A DNA stretch of 64,000 nucleotides from Hymenoscyphus infarciens (Eukaryota > Ascomycota > Leotiomycetes > Helotiales > Helotiaceae): positions 1 to 64,000 of the forward strand of contig LLCB01000206.1 of the NCBI GenBank assembly GCA_001414345.1. Reading direction: 5' to 3'. The position numbers were made by a program, and so were the translations under genes. Numbering within the stretch: the first letter of the stretch is position 1; every line of letters begins with the position of its first letter. The notes beneath the pieces were generated by a model. It searched no databases and was not told where the DNA came from. It saw only the letters and a program-made list of their open reading frames with translations. Shown here piece after piece: positions 48,767-59,285 of this stretch.

Positions 48767-50453
48767 TCATAACAGCCCAAACACCGCCGCCGCAACACCC
48801 ACCCAAACCAAACCACTAACCAACTCCATCCTCGACGCACCACTCTTCTTACTCAACCCAAAAGGCAACCCCTGCGTACTAAAAGTGACATTCTGCTTCA
48901 ATGTACTATTAACACACTGTCCTCCCACAACATCCAACCCCCTCAAATCATCCGGAACCTTGAAAAACATATACGTCTTATTATCCAACTTCTCAAACCC
49001 ACTAGTATCATAAGGAAATTTATCTCCGTCATCGGTAGCAGAGGTATTTCGGAGGAAAATGCATTGGACCTGGCCGGGAAACTCGGTGGCCATCGCAGGG
49101 TAGTCTTTCATGACGTCCGAGTTTGAGGTGTCGGCTACGAGGATGAATTTTCGTTGGGGGTAAGTCATGAAAATCTTTTGGAGAAGGAATTTGCGGATGC
49201 TGAGGGTGGCGGATACGTCGGAGAAGTTGAGGGGGCGAGTGTCTGTTGGGTCTTTGTTAGTTGGGTCTCTGGGGAGAATTAAATGGAGAGGGGGGGATGG
49301 GACGTACCGAATGAACCTCCTGGGTAGGTCTTGTAGATGAAATCCATGTAATTTCTTGTCACTTGCTCCGGGGTGGTAGTAAGGTAATGGAAATGGAAAT
49401 CCGGGATTGATTGAGACCAATTTGCGTAGATCTCTGGCATGTTCATCCATGGTGTAAAGGCTTTTGCGAAAGAATTTAAAAGTCCATCTGCGGGTTGATA
49501 AATTCTTGTTACTCGAAGGATATCGTCGATATCAGAGATAATGGTGAGGCCTTTGTTTGGTACCAAGTAGGATGTTGCATTTCCTGTGTTGGTACCGGTT
49601 GCGTAGACATTGATTCTTTGAGGTAGTAGTGTGCCGTTCCCTGGCATGAGATAACCGCCTGGTCCGGAGACATTCGCTAGGGGAAGGAATTGATCGAAAT
49701 CTCCCTGAGCGGTGGTGTTACCGACCAATGTGGTGTTTTGTGCTCCTCCTCCTGGGGTGACGGCGTTACTTCCACTGCTTGTACCATCTGTGCCTTGACT
49801 CGAAGCGGGTTCGATATTGAAACTGACTGGCTCATTACCTTGTTGGACGACGAAGATTTCCGCTGTCAAGTTTCGTGCTTGCACTTGTTCGGCGGGTTGC
49901 AATTTATCGATCGAGGTGCCAACGAGGAAGACGTTCGCGAGATCGTTGAGCTTGGATTCGGAAATGTTGGGTTGTTTGAATACGTTTCCACGGAATCGCA
50001 GATTCCAACCTTGATCAGTCCAATTCGCGTATGATCTGTCTCTTGGTTAGCCTCTTGTTCCTCCTCCCCAGTGAAAAGAGTGCTGCTAGCTTACGGGATA
50101 TTTAAAACCTGTGTAGGAGTCGCATCCAAATCACCATCCTTGATTCCCAGACTACTCGCAACAGCCGATCCAGTAGGCAAATCCTGAAAGAATTGAGGAA
50201 CTCCGCTGGCGACGTAGGAAGGAAATGTGCCCAGAAGACTACCGATATAGGTATCCAAGCCCTTGATCGAGCTGAGAATGTCGCGTTGGTCGACTCGAGA
50301 GGGTGTTCGGTCCTGGAGCGTTGCGGACGGGGTGATCATGGGATGAGGAGGGGCAGGAGCAGGAGCAGGAGCAGGAGCGGGTGCAGGAGCAGCAAGAGCA
50401 ATTGGCAGAATTGCCAGCAAGACGTGAGAAAGAGAAAGAGGAGGAGAAGGCAT
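48767..50453 (-). CDS. APP1-like phosphatase (DUF2183), secreted and probably GPI-anchored
   Basis: A 520-residue protein from three exons: 50453-50095, 50035-49308 and 49242-48767, with introns of 59 and 65 bp. The family includes yeast App1, an Mg-dependent phosphatidate phosphatase with a DxDxT nucleophile. Here the motif region is ISDIDDILR, residues about 288-292. The two Asp of D-x-D are kept, but Ile replaces the usual Thr. Further conserved blocks follow (TPWMNMPEIYANW, HFHYLTTTPEQ, YPGGSF, RKFLL). The N-terminus is a signal peptide followed by an (Ala-Pro)n tract. The C-terminus has a short hydrophobic tail after SGASRMELVSG, consistent with a GPI anchor. Several N-glycosylation sites are present. 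I infer an extracellular or wall-bound relative of App1; the substrate is unknown. Confidence 0.85.
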
Positions 50454-51451
50454 CGTGTGGAGGATGGCAGGTCGAGGATGGCAGGTCGAGGGTGGTGGCG
50501 GAATGACCTCGAGAGGTGAGTGAGTGGAAGAGCGCAAGGTAGAGAGACGAAGGCTGCAGTCAACAGTAAAATGAGCCAACAGTCACACACGACACAGACA
50601 CAGCAAAATAGGGGACTCGGGGCCAGACCCAGCTATATACCTAGGTACCCCAGCATGTTGTTTTCCTTCCTCATTCGCTCCTTCGCTCATCTGTTGTTTC
50701 CAAGGCAAAGGGGCCCTTGTCCTTTTTGGCTGCGGTGGTGGCGGTGGTGATGTCACAACTCACTCTTCCACCACTCACATCGCGCAATCTCCACCTCGGA
50801 CCTTGCATGGCTCCACTTTAACCTCAACTTCCTTGCTCTCGCATTTGAGCTGAAACGGCGGATGCAGAAAATGCCATCTTTACTTCTTTACTTCCCCATC
50901 GTCATTTCAATGCCTGAATCATGGCATGATCCGAGGTTGCTGCTTTAGCTGATGATTATATGGGTATCTATCTACCTTGGGTTCTCACTCGAGCGAGCAC
51001 CTGCAAAAGGAGAAGGAGAAGGCTCTTAAGATACCGCCATCCATTTCATGAGAGAGAGCCTTACAGCCCTTCAAACGACTCCCGTCGAACTGTAAAAGGA
51101 CCTCGGGAAAGGGCTAAAAATACTTGAATCAGAATGGCAAGTGCTAAGGCTCCGCTTGTCAGTGTTCAGTGTTGGTCCAAAATATGGCCCCACTTAAACC
51201 CAAAGATTCACATCAAAATCTTTGGGGAAGCGACGACCTTATGACAGAGAAATCCCCAAGTGTCTTTTCGCCAGCATCCAGGCTTACCTAAGCTTCTACC
51301 TTCTTTTTATCCATAGGAACCCTCCCTCACCCAATTCTTAAACATCCCCTCTTCTCTCCATTTTTATTTCCTTTTTATCTCCTTTTTATTTCCTCCCCGC
51401 AAACATCTCAACACCAACCCCCCAAGTCCCCAATTCCCAAGAACCACAACC
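50454..51451. promoter_or_regulatory. Divergent promoter region
   Basis: About 1 kb between the minus-strand APP1-like gene and the plus-strand secreted-protein gene, so it should hold both promoters. CT-rich runs precede the plus-strand ATG (51,340-51,450). No defined operator recognised. Confidence 0.45.
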
Positions 51452-52270
51452 ATGAGAATCACACTCCTCCTCCCCGTGACACTTGCCATCACAAGCCCAG
51501 CCCTCGCAGCAACCGGCCTCATGGACGCAACACTCGACCTCTTCGCTATCAGCCCCGGCGCCAAAATCTCCCCCCGGGACTCCACACCACAGAATACAAG
51601 TACAACACTCCAATTGACCCCCCTCGAGCGCTACATACAACGACTCGAAGCTTTCACCTTCACAGACGAAGAAGTAAACTCTCGATCCTCAGCCCGTTTG
51701 TACCACGTAACAACTCCGACCTTGCCTACGAACATCACCATCCCCGATCCTCTCTTGGCAGTCGACCCAACGAGCGAACTTGACGAGCTTTATCGGATAT
51801 CTCTCCAAGCTTTTGAACGGGAAAGGGATAAGCCTGCGGAGGAAAAACAAGCAGAGAAAGAGGCGAGGGAGAAGAAGATGACGGAGTTTGGGATTATGAA
51901 CGATTGTTTTAGTGCGTTTGGAGAGCAAAAGTATTGTCTTGGTGGCGTCAGAGAATTGAGGAGGCTGGGATGGGAGGGGTATGCGGAGAAATTTCAGACG
52001 CTTTATAAAGAGTTAAAGGATAAGATGGAGGAGGCCGGACGGGTGGGGTTGGGGGAGAAGGTGGATGCTGAGATTAGGGAGATGTGGAGGGATGCTCAGG
52101 AGGGGGGGAAGTGGAATGAGACTCATAATATGACTGGGAAATGGGATGGGAACTGGACTAGTAGCCGGACTAGTAATTGGACTGTTGAGGGATGGCTTAA
52201 GAGTTGGGTTGAGGCTCAAAGATTGACTGGAAATAGGACTGGCTACCCAAGTTTCAACATGACTGGTTAG
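51452..52270 (+). CDS. Secreted protein of unknown function
   Basis: A single-exon 272-residue protein. Residues 1-20 form a clear signal peptide (MRITLLLPVTLAITSPALAA). The middle is a charged helical region (EEKQAEKEAREKKMTEFG) with two Cys close together (NDCFSAFGEQKYCLGG). The C-terminal 50 residues are Trp/Asn/Thr-rich with closely spaced N-glycosylation sequons (NMTGKW, NWTSSR, NWTVEG, NRTG, NMTG). I recognise no family. Size, secretion and lack of domains are compatible with an effector or a wall protein, but nothing here proves either. The start has a good context (ACAACCATGA) and is preceded by a CT-rich leader. Confidence 0.75.
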   Translation: MRITLLLPVTLAITSPALAATGLMDATLDLFAISPGAKISPRDSTPQNTSTTLQLTPLERYIQRLEAFTFTDEEVNSRSSARLYHVTTPTLPTNITIPDPLLAVDPTSELDELYRISLQAFERERDKPAEEKQAEKEAREKKMTEFGIMNDCFSAFGEQKYCLGGVRELRRLGWEGYAEKFQTLYKELKDKMEEAGRVGLGEKVDAEIREMWRDAQEGGKWNETHNMTGKWDGNWTSSRTSNWTVEGWLKSWVEAQRLTGNRTGYPSFNMTG

Positions 52271-52757
52271 TTCCGTTGGGTTTGCTTAGAAGTTTGGGAT
52301 GGGAGATGGGGTTGGGAGTATCACATTCGTTCTTTAGGGCCTTCAGATGGAGTCTTGGCCAGAAGTGCTCTACTACTAGTCACTTTTCGCTGTCATGTTT
52401 CGTATACAACTGGGTTAGTCGAACAGAAGTATACTTCCTATACGTCGTCTTGAAAATTTCCTTCATTCTCAATTGAGGTGGGGACCGTACCGATGGCATG
52501 CCAAAGGATTGGGGGCCGAAAACTTAAAGTACCGTGACTTCGGCAACCATATGAATCTCACCTGCATCTGTTGGTTGGTAGGTTGGTCCACTATCTTTCA
52601 CGTACATGTCATGCCATGTTTCTCCTTTTCCTTAAATTCTGTTTCCGTATAATTACTCAGTTCTCAGTTTTCAGTTCTTGGTTCTGTTCTCAAACAACAG
52701 TTAGCAGGCGTTGTTCTACACCCTATCCCACGATCCCACCTCTCATAACGCAAAAAG
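52271..52757. other. Intergenic region
   Basis: 3' flank of the secreted-protein gene and promoter of the acetyltransferase gene. No other feature seen. Confidence 0.5.
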
Positions 52758-53724
52758 ATGACAACTTTCCATATCCGCCCCGCAACGAAAGAAGATGTTC
52801 CTTCCCTGGTCGCTCTATGGTACAAATGTTTCTTTGACCCCATCCCACTTGTTCAAAAATTATTCCCTGACACCGAGGTGGTGAGAGAATGGTATGCGAG
52901 GGGCTTTGAGAAGTTGATTTCCGAAGAGGGGGATGGTGTTAGATTTGTTGTTGTTGTTGAAGTTGACGAGGAGGGTGTTGAGCAGAGAGTCGTTGGGGTT
53001 ACAAAAGTAGGTTGAGTTTAGTCTTTTATTTTGTGGTAGGTGGGGGAGCCAGGGAGGGTGGACTGGGTCGCAAGTCTCGCTTCTCACTCTCCTGGAGACT
53101 TGTTGTTAATTCTAAACTTCGAATAGTGGGTTCTTGAACCCGCGGTTGGAATCAAGAAGTGGCAGGACTCATGGGGTAACGTGCCGGTTGTTGAGGGGAT
53201 GGATGAGGAGCTTATTACCGAGAGGTTTTTTGGTCCGATGGAGAGGCAGCATGGTGTTGTTATGAAGGGACGGGAACATTTATGTGAGATCGTAGCTTTT
53301 TCTTGGTTTCTCTTTCTCCCTTTCTCCCTTCGTCTCTCCATCTTCATCATGGCGGGAAAACGGGCAATGAGCCAAGCTGAGACTCCAAACAGTCCTGGAA
53401 ATCGTAGCAACAGACCCTGCATATCAGAAAAGAGGCCTGGCTGGGAAGATGCTTACTTGGGGGAAGGAGTACGCGGACAAACTGAGCGTGGATTGTTACC
53501 TTGATGCTGGGAGGAAGGCTAGCGGGTTGTATGAGAGGTTTGGGGTAAGTTCCTCTTCATTTCTCTCTCGTGTTCTGTGGTTGCATGGTGGGATAAGATT
53601 TGTGGACTTTTGGTAATTTCAGCTCGGTTCTCTAATTGTTGTTTATGAATAGTGGAAGAAAATGGAGGGATCGATGGATCAGAAGGCGAGTAGTATTCCG
53701 ATGATCCGAAGTGTTGGTACTTGA
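52758..53724 (+). CDS. GNAT-family N-acetyltransferase
   Basis: A 209-residue protein from four exons: 52758-53006, 53127-53283, 53393-53544 and 53653-53724. Frames agree at every junction. It starts MTTFHIRPATKEDVPSL, the typical beta1-alpha1 start of a GNAT fold. The acetyl-CoA-binding motif A is in exon 3: VATDPAYQKRGLAGKML, with the Q/R-x-x-G-x-G/A signature at residues about 147-152. YLDAG..ASGLYERFGW follows, the usual motif B region. Length and motifs are those of a complete small fungal GNAT. The substrate (amino acid, polyamine or xenobiotic) cannot be inferred. Likely cytosolic. Confidence 0.85.
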
Positions 53725-53989
53725 AAGTTGAGTCTCCGGTGACCTCAACTCAGCAATAATAGTGATATAAATTACCACGCAAGTGACAGAGTGTGTGATA
53801 TAAGGTTTTTTCCCATTGAGTGTGCACATTTTACTCTTCATACTTGGGATATTCTAGCTGTTCAAGGAAATAGCACTGAATTCGGTTGTGGGCTATTTGT
53901 AGATAACCTACGAATAGTATGGATTCCACCATGTTGTACAATTCTCCAAAGATCCTCCAAAGATAGACTTATGCTGGCATAGGTTGGCG

Positions 53990-54232
53990 CTAATCTAAAT
54001 CAAGGATACTTTCATCCATTAGAGGCTTGACGAGGTCCATGGCTACTTTGTTGGGATCTGAGGATGAGTGGAGGTATTCTAGCAACATGGAGAAGGGTGG
54101 GGAGGTCGGCTCCGCAAGCTGTCCAGGAGTCGTTTCGATCCAACGTAGCTCTACAGGTTTTAGGTGAGGCGTGTTGTCCGATTAAAGACATTGTTGGGAT
54201 AAAGAGTCGACATTTCGGGCAGGTTCGTTCAT
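53990..54232 (-). pseudogene. Small hypothetical ORF with one internal stop
   Basis: The minus strand reads from ATG at 54232 (MNEPARNVDSLSQQCL), meets TAA at 54184-54182 and continues in the same frame through protein-like sequence (LKPVELRWIETTPGQ, MLLEYLHSSSDPNKVAMDL) to TAG at 53992-53990, 81 codons in all. The TAA would be CAA by one C-to-T change. The sequence upstream of the ATG is A/C-rich like a fungal leader. No family recognised. It may be a recently killed small gene or a coincidence. Confidence 0.35.
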
Positions 54233-55067
54233 TGCGAATTTATTGAATGAGTGAGCGAATGATGAACTTGAGCTGACTAAGTTTTCAGAGACTGGATTTT
54301 GTATTTTCAGCGAAATGTGGAGAATTGTGACAGTCTTTCTTTTGAGGTGTTGGTGCGCTTGGATTTACGTAGTAGTGTTGGTGATTGTTGGTGGTTTATG
54401 GTAGAGTCGTAAAACACCCACAACAACACTGGTCTTTTTGTTGGTAAATCATACATTGTTATTAGTTTGAAAATGCCTAGGCTTGAGCAGGAGATAGCAA
54501 TAGTTCTCGACTTTGTTCACAATGGGCGCGAACAAAATGTTTTAGACTCCTAGAACAATCAGATCCTTATCTTTTGGGGTGCCTTGCATTTAGATTTAAA
54601 GGTCCTGAATTTTTCGTATAATTTTGTCAATTGAGAAATCATACGACGAACATCTTGGGTGGCCGCAAAGATACTTTGGCGCAATATCTACCGGCACCGA
54701 AATTCACGTCCTTGTTCTCGTGAAACAGGTATATTCATAACCCGTAACGTGCCAAGAATTTCTACAGCTTACTCGGCTGGTTGTAGCTTATCCGTTCCTC
54801 GAAGAGTTATGGCTTACCCCTAGCTTACTGGGACTAGCGGGTAAGTTGCGAACTTCAAAAGATCTGAGAATTTATAACACAGAACTTCGTACTACGTGTT
54901 TATTATTTACTCTACGGTTTCTATGAGTCTATACTGGCGTTCTTCTCTCCAACCCGGAATTTGATAGCGACGGAAGCGATGGGTGCGCGGGAACTAATAA
55001 GGGGGCTTGGTATGGGGTTGCGGGGAAGTAACATCACATGAAGAATCTTGAGGAATTCTAAGATGAA
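54233..55067. other. Intergenic region
   Basis: No coding frame, RNA gene or repeat recognised. It contains the leader of the small minus-strand ORF and the 3' flank of the alcohol dehydrogenase pseudogene. Confidence 0.5.
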
Positions 55068-56227
55068 TTATACAAAGTTGTTGCAAGTAGTGAAGTTCTC
55101 GTTATCGTGAATGATAGTTCGATCAAATTTGATTGCCAATCGTCCCGCCGATTTGCCAGAATGCTTAATGTCGATCATCTCGTTAATCTGCTCGATCTCG
55201 TGATAGTTAACGTGAGGCTTAATGTTATGTTTCGCCGAGAATTCGATGCAAGGACCCATCTTCTAAGGGACTGAGTCTCTGAGTTGTTGGCACCCTTAAT
55301 GCGATATTTCCCAAGAGCAAAATCAAGGGCGTTGATTGTGATTCCTTAGGCGGGGATACCCACAAGCATCATGATTCCATCGACCCGTAGTAAAGCTGGT
55401 GTTGAAACGTAAGCTGCTTTTGAAGCTGTGAAGTTGACTGCAGCATGGCAACCGCCACCTCTTACTTCCTTCACTTTGGTAAGGTAGTCTTTGTCGGACA
55501 TTGGGTTGGATGCGTATTCTGCGCCTGAGCTTTTGGCTTCTTCGAGTTGAGCGTCGGAGAGATCAATTGCTATGACTTTGTAGCCCTGTGCTTTGGCATA
55601 TTTTACGCCTGATTTTATTAACAAATTTCATCTCCACGGTGGACAATACTTACCAAGCTGTCCCAAACCACCACATCCAACTGTCGCCATCCATTCTCCC
55701 AGCTTAATTCCAGCTCCGATAACACCCTGCCAACTCGTCACACCAGCACAAAACAGGGGAGCCGGCTCATAAATATCTAATCCCTCCGGAAGAACCATCG
55801 CATTTCTCCAATGCGAAGTAACATATTCCTGGAAGAATCCATCATGACCGAAACCACCCATTGAAACCTTCCCATCAGCACACCAAGCGCTATGAATTTA
55901 GCAACCTACACATTCATAACAGGTATTTTCAGGAAACAAAAATCCAACTTTGAGTGTAGGATCTGCGCAAGAATCAGGGATGCTAAAAATTGTACCAGTT
56001 GCCTCGTGACCGATGGTAATGGGTCTCCCGTCACCGAGAATGAGACCTGCATCATTGGGTTCAAGGAGCATTACATCGCTGTGACATAATGATGCGGAAG
56101 CAATCTTTATGAGGAGTTGATCTTTATTTGGTGTTGGGAGGGGAACTTCGTTGACGGAAATTGTGTTTGTCTTTGATGAGTATTGAGCAGCTTTCTGCTT
56201 TTCCGGGAGAGTTCCGTTGGTGCTCAT
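55068..56227 (-). pseudogene. Zinc-dependent alcohol dehydrogenase, inactivated
   Basis: Starts MSTNGTLPEKQKAAQ at 56227 and shows a full medium-chain ADH outline. The catalytic zinc region is present (ASLCHSD, TIGHEATG), then the structural zinc loop (CYECVGC), the Rossmann glycine motif (VGCGGLGQLG) across a 45-bp intron (55653-55609), and the C-terminal INEMID.KHSGKSAGRLAIKF. It is broken by TAA at 55900-55898 (directly after the structural-loop Cys, where relatives have Gln), TAA at 55348-55346, a frameshift at about 55,280, and TAG at 55265-55263 in the shifted frame. The stop normally after KFD is also lost. At least two stops fit C-to-T in CpA context. The protein would have reduced or oxidised alcohols/aldehydes with NAD(P). 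Confidence 0.88.
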
Positions 56228-57057
56228 TTTGATTGATTCTTGTGTTGAAATTTCGTGTTTTTCTGATTTATACCCTGGACTTCAACGAAAATAGTTGCAA
56301 AACAACGAAAAAGAAGTGAAGAAACAGCTCCGTACCACCTTAAGTACCACCTTGATATGAGCCATCCGAAGCCGCCAACACGTAAGGCGAGGTAGCTCAA
56401 AGTGCCCTTGGCTGGACCTGGCTCGGAGTGGAAAATGGGCTTGATATGATGGTTGCCACCCATTGTAAGTGTGGGGTAAATTGCCCGACCAGAGGTGCAA
56501 GAAACGGTTTGAGCTTCTGTAACGAAATATTTATCCGGAACCCGTGATCACATGATGTGCTAGATATTCCGCCTCAATTTTTGAACATTACTAGATAACA
56601 CCATTTAAAAAGCCTCCACATCATCATTTTCCGGAAATATATACAACCTTCTCAACCAATTTTTCCATATACGGAAGAAGATTCTGCTATACAACTGAAA
56701 AATGAATCTAAATATAGCTCGAGCCTCGTGGAAGCTGCATATCGGACGTCAGCTTACCATCAAGCTGAATCCCATTCTCAAAATTATCGAAACAATACCG
56801 GTACTCCGTACACTATCATTAAAACCTCTTTTTGTTGTCGGTTTATATTTCGTTTTATTCCTCATTGCTTCAAGTTCTTCAGTTTCTTTCTCGACTCATC
56901 AAGCGCTTTGCCATTCTTTCCCGAGCATTCTCGGTTCCATCCATCTCGGGGATCAAGGGGAATAGGCATTCTTTAAGTTTCCTATTTTGAAACCCGACAT
57001 TGGCCAATCTTTAAGCGCAAGAAACGCGTCTCGGCTGCGCAAATTTTCCCACTCAAG
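56228..57057. other. Intergenic region
   Basis: Divergent promoter space between the ADH pseudogene (minus) and the FSH hydrolase (plus). An 87-codon ORF at 56,702-56,965 has one hydrophobic segment but no recognisable family and is probably chance. Confidence 0.45.
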
Positions 57058-57923
57058 ATGATATTCCTCCCTTCATACCTCAAATTGGGTCTTAGTACCC
57101 AAGAGACTTTGGGAGCACCTCTCCCTGTAATTCTCTGTCTTCATGGAGGTGGAAGTAACGCGACAGGTAAATCTTATCTCTCACAATCCCAATTCCCGAA
57201 ATATCAAATTTTGAATTGCCTTGCTTAATCGCGTAATTTTCCTCCTCTCCGTTACCGAAACTCTCAATTTCGAAGAAGAAGAAACATGAGAAAGTACTAA
57301 CCAGAAACATAGTATTCAACATCCAATCCCTCCGAATCCAACGACTCCTTTCAACTCACTTCACATTCATCTTCCTTGACGGCCCAAGTGTAACCGGAGC
57401 CGGAGCAGGAGTAATGCCCACGTTTGACGGCTGTGATCCCTACTTCCGCTGGTTCAAAGGCGATAAAGACATCAATACCATGCCACCAGAAACCCGTTCC
57501 CAGGTTTCTAGGGCTGTCAACTGGGTAAACTCCGAAGCGGAATTAGGAACCATTGTTGGCTTTCTAGGATTCAGTCAAGGTGGAAAACTGGGTGCGGGTT
57601 TACTTTGGGAACAGATGCTCAAAGGCGAGGACAGTGGATGGGATTTCAAGTTTGGAGTTATTTGTAATGCTATAAGTCCGCCTATGACGGAAATTCGGGG
57701 CGAGGATGAGGGTAAGAGGGTGCGGATTCCGACGCTGCATGTTGTGGGGGAGGAGGATGAGTGGAGGGAGAGTAGTAGGGCGCTTTTTGAGGGGTTCTTT
57801 CATGAGGACAGGAGTAGGAAGTTAGAGTTTGGGGTTGGACATAGACTTCCAACAGCGGAGGCGGAGACCAAGAAGGTGGCTGATGAGATTTTGAGGATAT
57901 GGGGGGAGGTCGAAAGTAAGTGA
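57058..57923 (+). CDS. FSH-family serine hydrolase
   Basis: A 239-residue alpha/beta hydrolase from two exons: 57058-57166 and 57313-57923, with a 146-bp intron. The donor and acceptor join GGGSNAT to VFNIQSLR in frame. The family is that of yeast Fsh1-3 and human OVCA2, cytosolic hydrolases acting on esters or thioesters. Near the N-terminus ILCLHGGGSNA gives the oxyanion-hole region. The nucleophile elbow is GFLGFSQGGKLGAGL (G-F-S-Q-G). The acid is in HVVGEEDEWRE and the catalytic His in FGVGHRLP. All triad residues are present and length is normal. Fungal members also occur in secondary-metabolite clusters, but no synthase gene is nearby. Confidence 0.85.
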
Positions 57924-58133
57924 TGAGTCAAGTAAGCGAGCTAACGAGTATTCTGGGGCGAGATAGAGAGGTGGGAACTTGGTTTTGGTATTGCTAAATT
58001 ATCTAGAAGTTCTTGTTTGTAGAAGATATCCATGCCATTGAAATATTCCACTTCTTCCATCATATTCATGGTACGATCAATCTCTAAGAGCAGGCTACAA
58101 CCTCAACCATGACCCTGAGCTTTTCAGCCAACT

Positions 58134-58622
58134 TTATTTCACAACATGAACAGCCTCAATATTGTTCCCCAAGCAATCATTCGCGAAAGCAGCATAATAT
58201 GGCTGCCTGCTCATCTCCTTCCTAATACCCGGCTTCCCATTGTCCGTACCACCTGCTTCCCTATACCATAACTTATCAGCTCGTTTTCCAATTTCACGTA
58301 CTTCTCCCCCCCCCCTCCTACATGCTATATCACATTCTCAAAAATAGCAACGAGAGAAAACTCACAAGGCAGCTCTATGAAATTCATCCACAGCTTCTTG
58401 ACTTGGAGCATCAAATGCTACATGTGTTGGTACTGTTATCGCTCCTTCGGGAAGAGACTTGAGCCAGAAATATGGGTAGTCGCTTCCGTAGCCTACATAG
58501 GTTTCGTTGTTGGCGACGATCAATTCGGTGTAAAGGAGGGGTTTTAGGGCTGCGGCGTAGAATTTGCGGAGGGTGGGGGTTTGGGAGGAGGGAATTAGGA
58601 GGAAGAGGTGGTTTATTGTCAT
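58134..58622 (-). CDS. VOC/glyoxalase-fold protein
   Basis: A 127-residue protein from two exons: 58622-58366 and 58260-58134, with a 105-bp intron. It starts MTINHLFLLIPSSQTPTLRKFY, the typical first beta-alpha unit of vicinal-oxygen-chelate proteins. It continues GSDYPYFWLK and HVAFDAPSQEAVDEFH, and after the intron GGTDNGKPGIR and YYAAFANDCLGNNIEAVH. The ending NNIEAV corresponds to the metal-ligand Glu region of the second module. An upstream in-frame ATG at 58733 would add 37 residues without family similarity, so I prefer 58622. Similar fungal proteins are annotated glyoxalase/bleomycin-resistance family; the reaction is unknown. Confidence 0.75.
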
Positions 58623-59285
58623 GTTGCAGTTTGATTTGAAAACTGGTGTAGGGAAAAGCGTGAAGGTGCTTGTGGTGATGTGCTGTGTTGGAGTGGAAGG
58701 GGTGGAAGGGATAGTTTTGGAGTTTGTATTCAAGAGGAGAAGTTGAGGTTCATTTAAAGAACCTGTATCTCGACCTCATCAACTAAAAGGAATTCTAACA
58801 CCTCACATAACGAAGAAATCAGAACAAACAATGGCTCCATGATGACTAACGAACCGACCACAGATAACCAGGTACTTACCGTCCTCTTACTTCGTATTTG
58901 TAACCATCCCAACGTTTATTCCAAATATTGAACTAAAACACGAAGTTTCAGCCCACGACTATTAAGCCTCAAAGCAGCATTTATATCGAAAGGGCAAGTC
59001 TGAGACAGAGAAGACTCGGAAATCCGAGTACCAAATAGCACGGCTGAAAAGAGTGGGGAATACGAATCTTGGCATCGCGCTGATCTTGTAAGATTTGCTG
59101 AATAATTCCCATCCCCTGTTCTGTTAGTTACCTACACAAATTAAAAGCCATTGAGATAGCGCTGTGAATGAATTGGATTTAACGACGAGGGAAGTACCGC
59201 TGTATAGTCTCTAGTATTTGATTGAAGAACCAGTCTCCCCTTTCAGTCCAAGACAAATCATTCCATCTCATCCTCATCCAAAATT
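58623..59285. other. Intergenic region
   Basis: Divergent promoter space between the VOC-fold gene and the transcription factor gene. No other feature recognised. Confidence 0.5.

Noticed and set aside
56224..56500. Minus-strand ORFs upstream of the ADH pseudogene
   Set aside because: They lie in the divergent promoter region, overlap each other in different frames and resemble no family.
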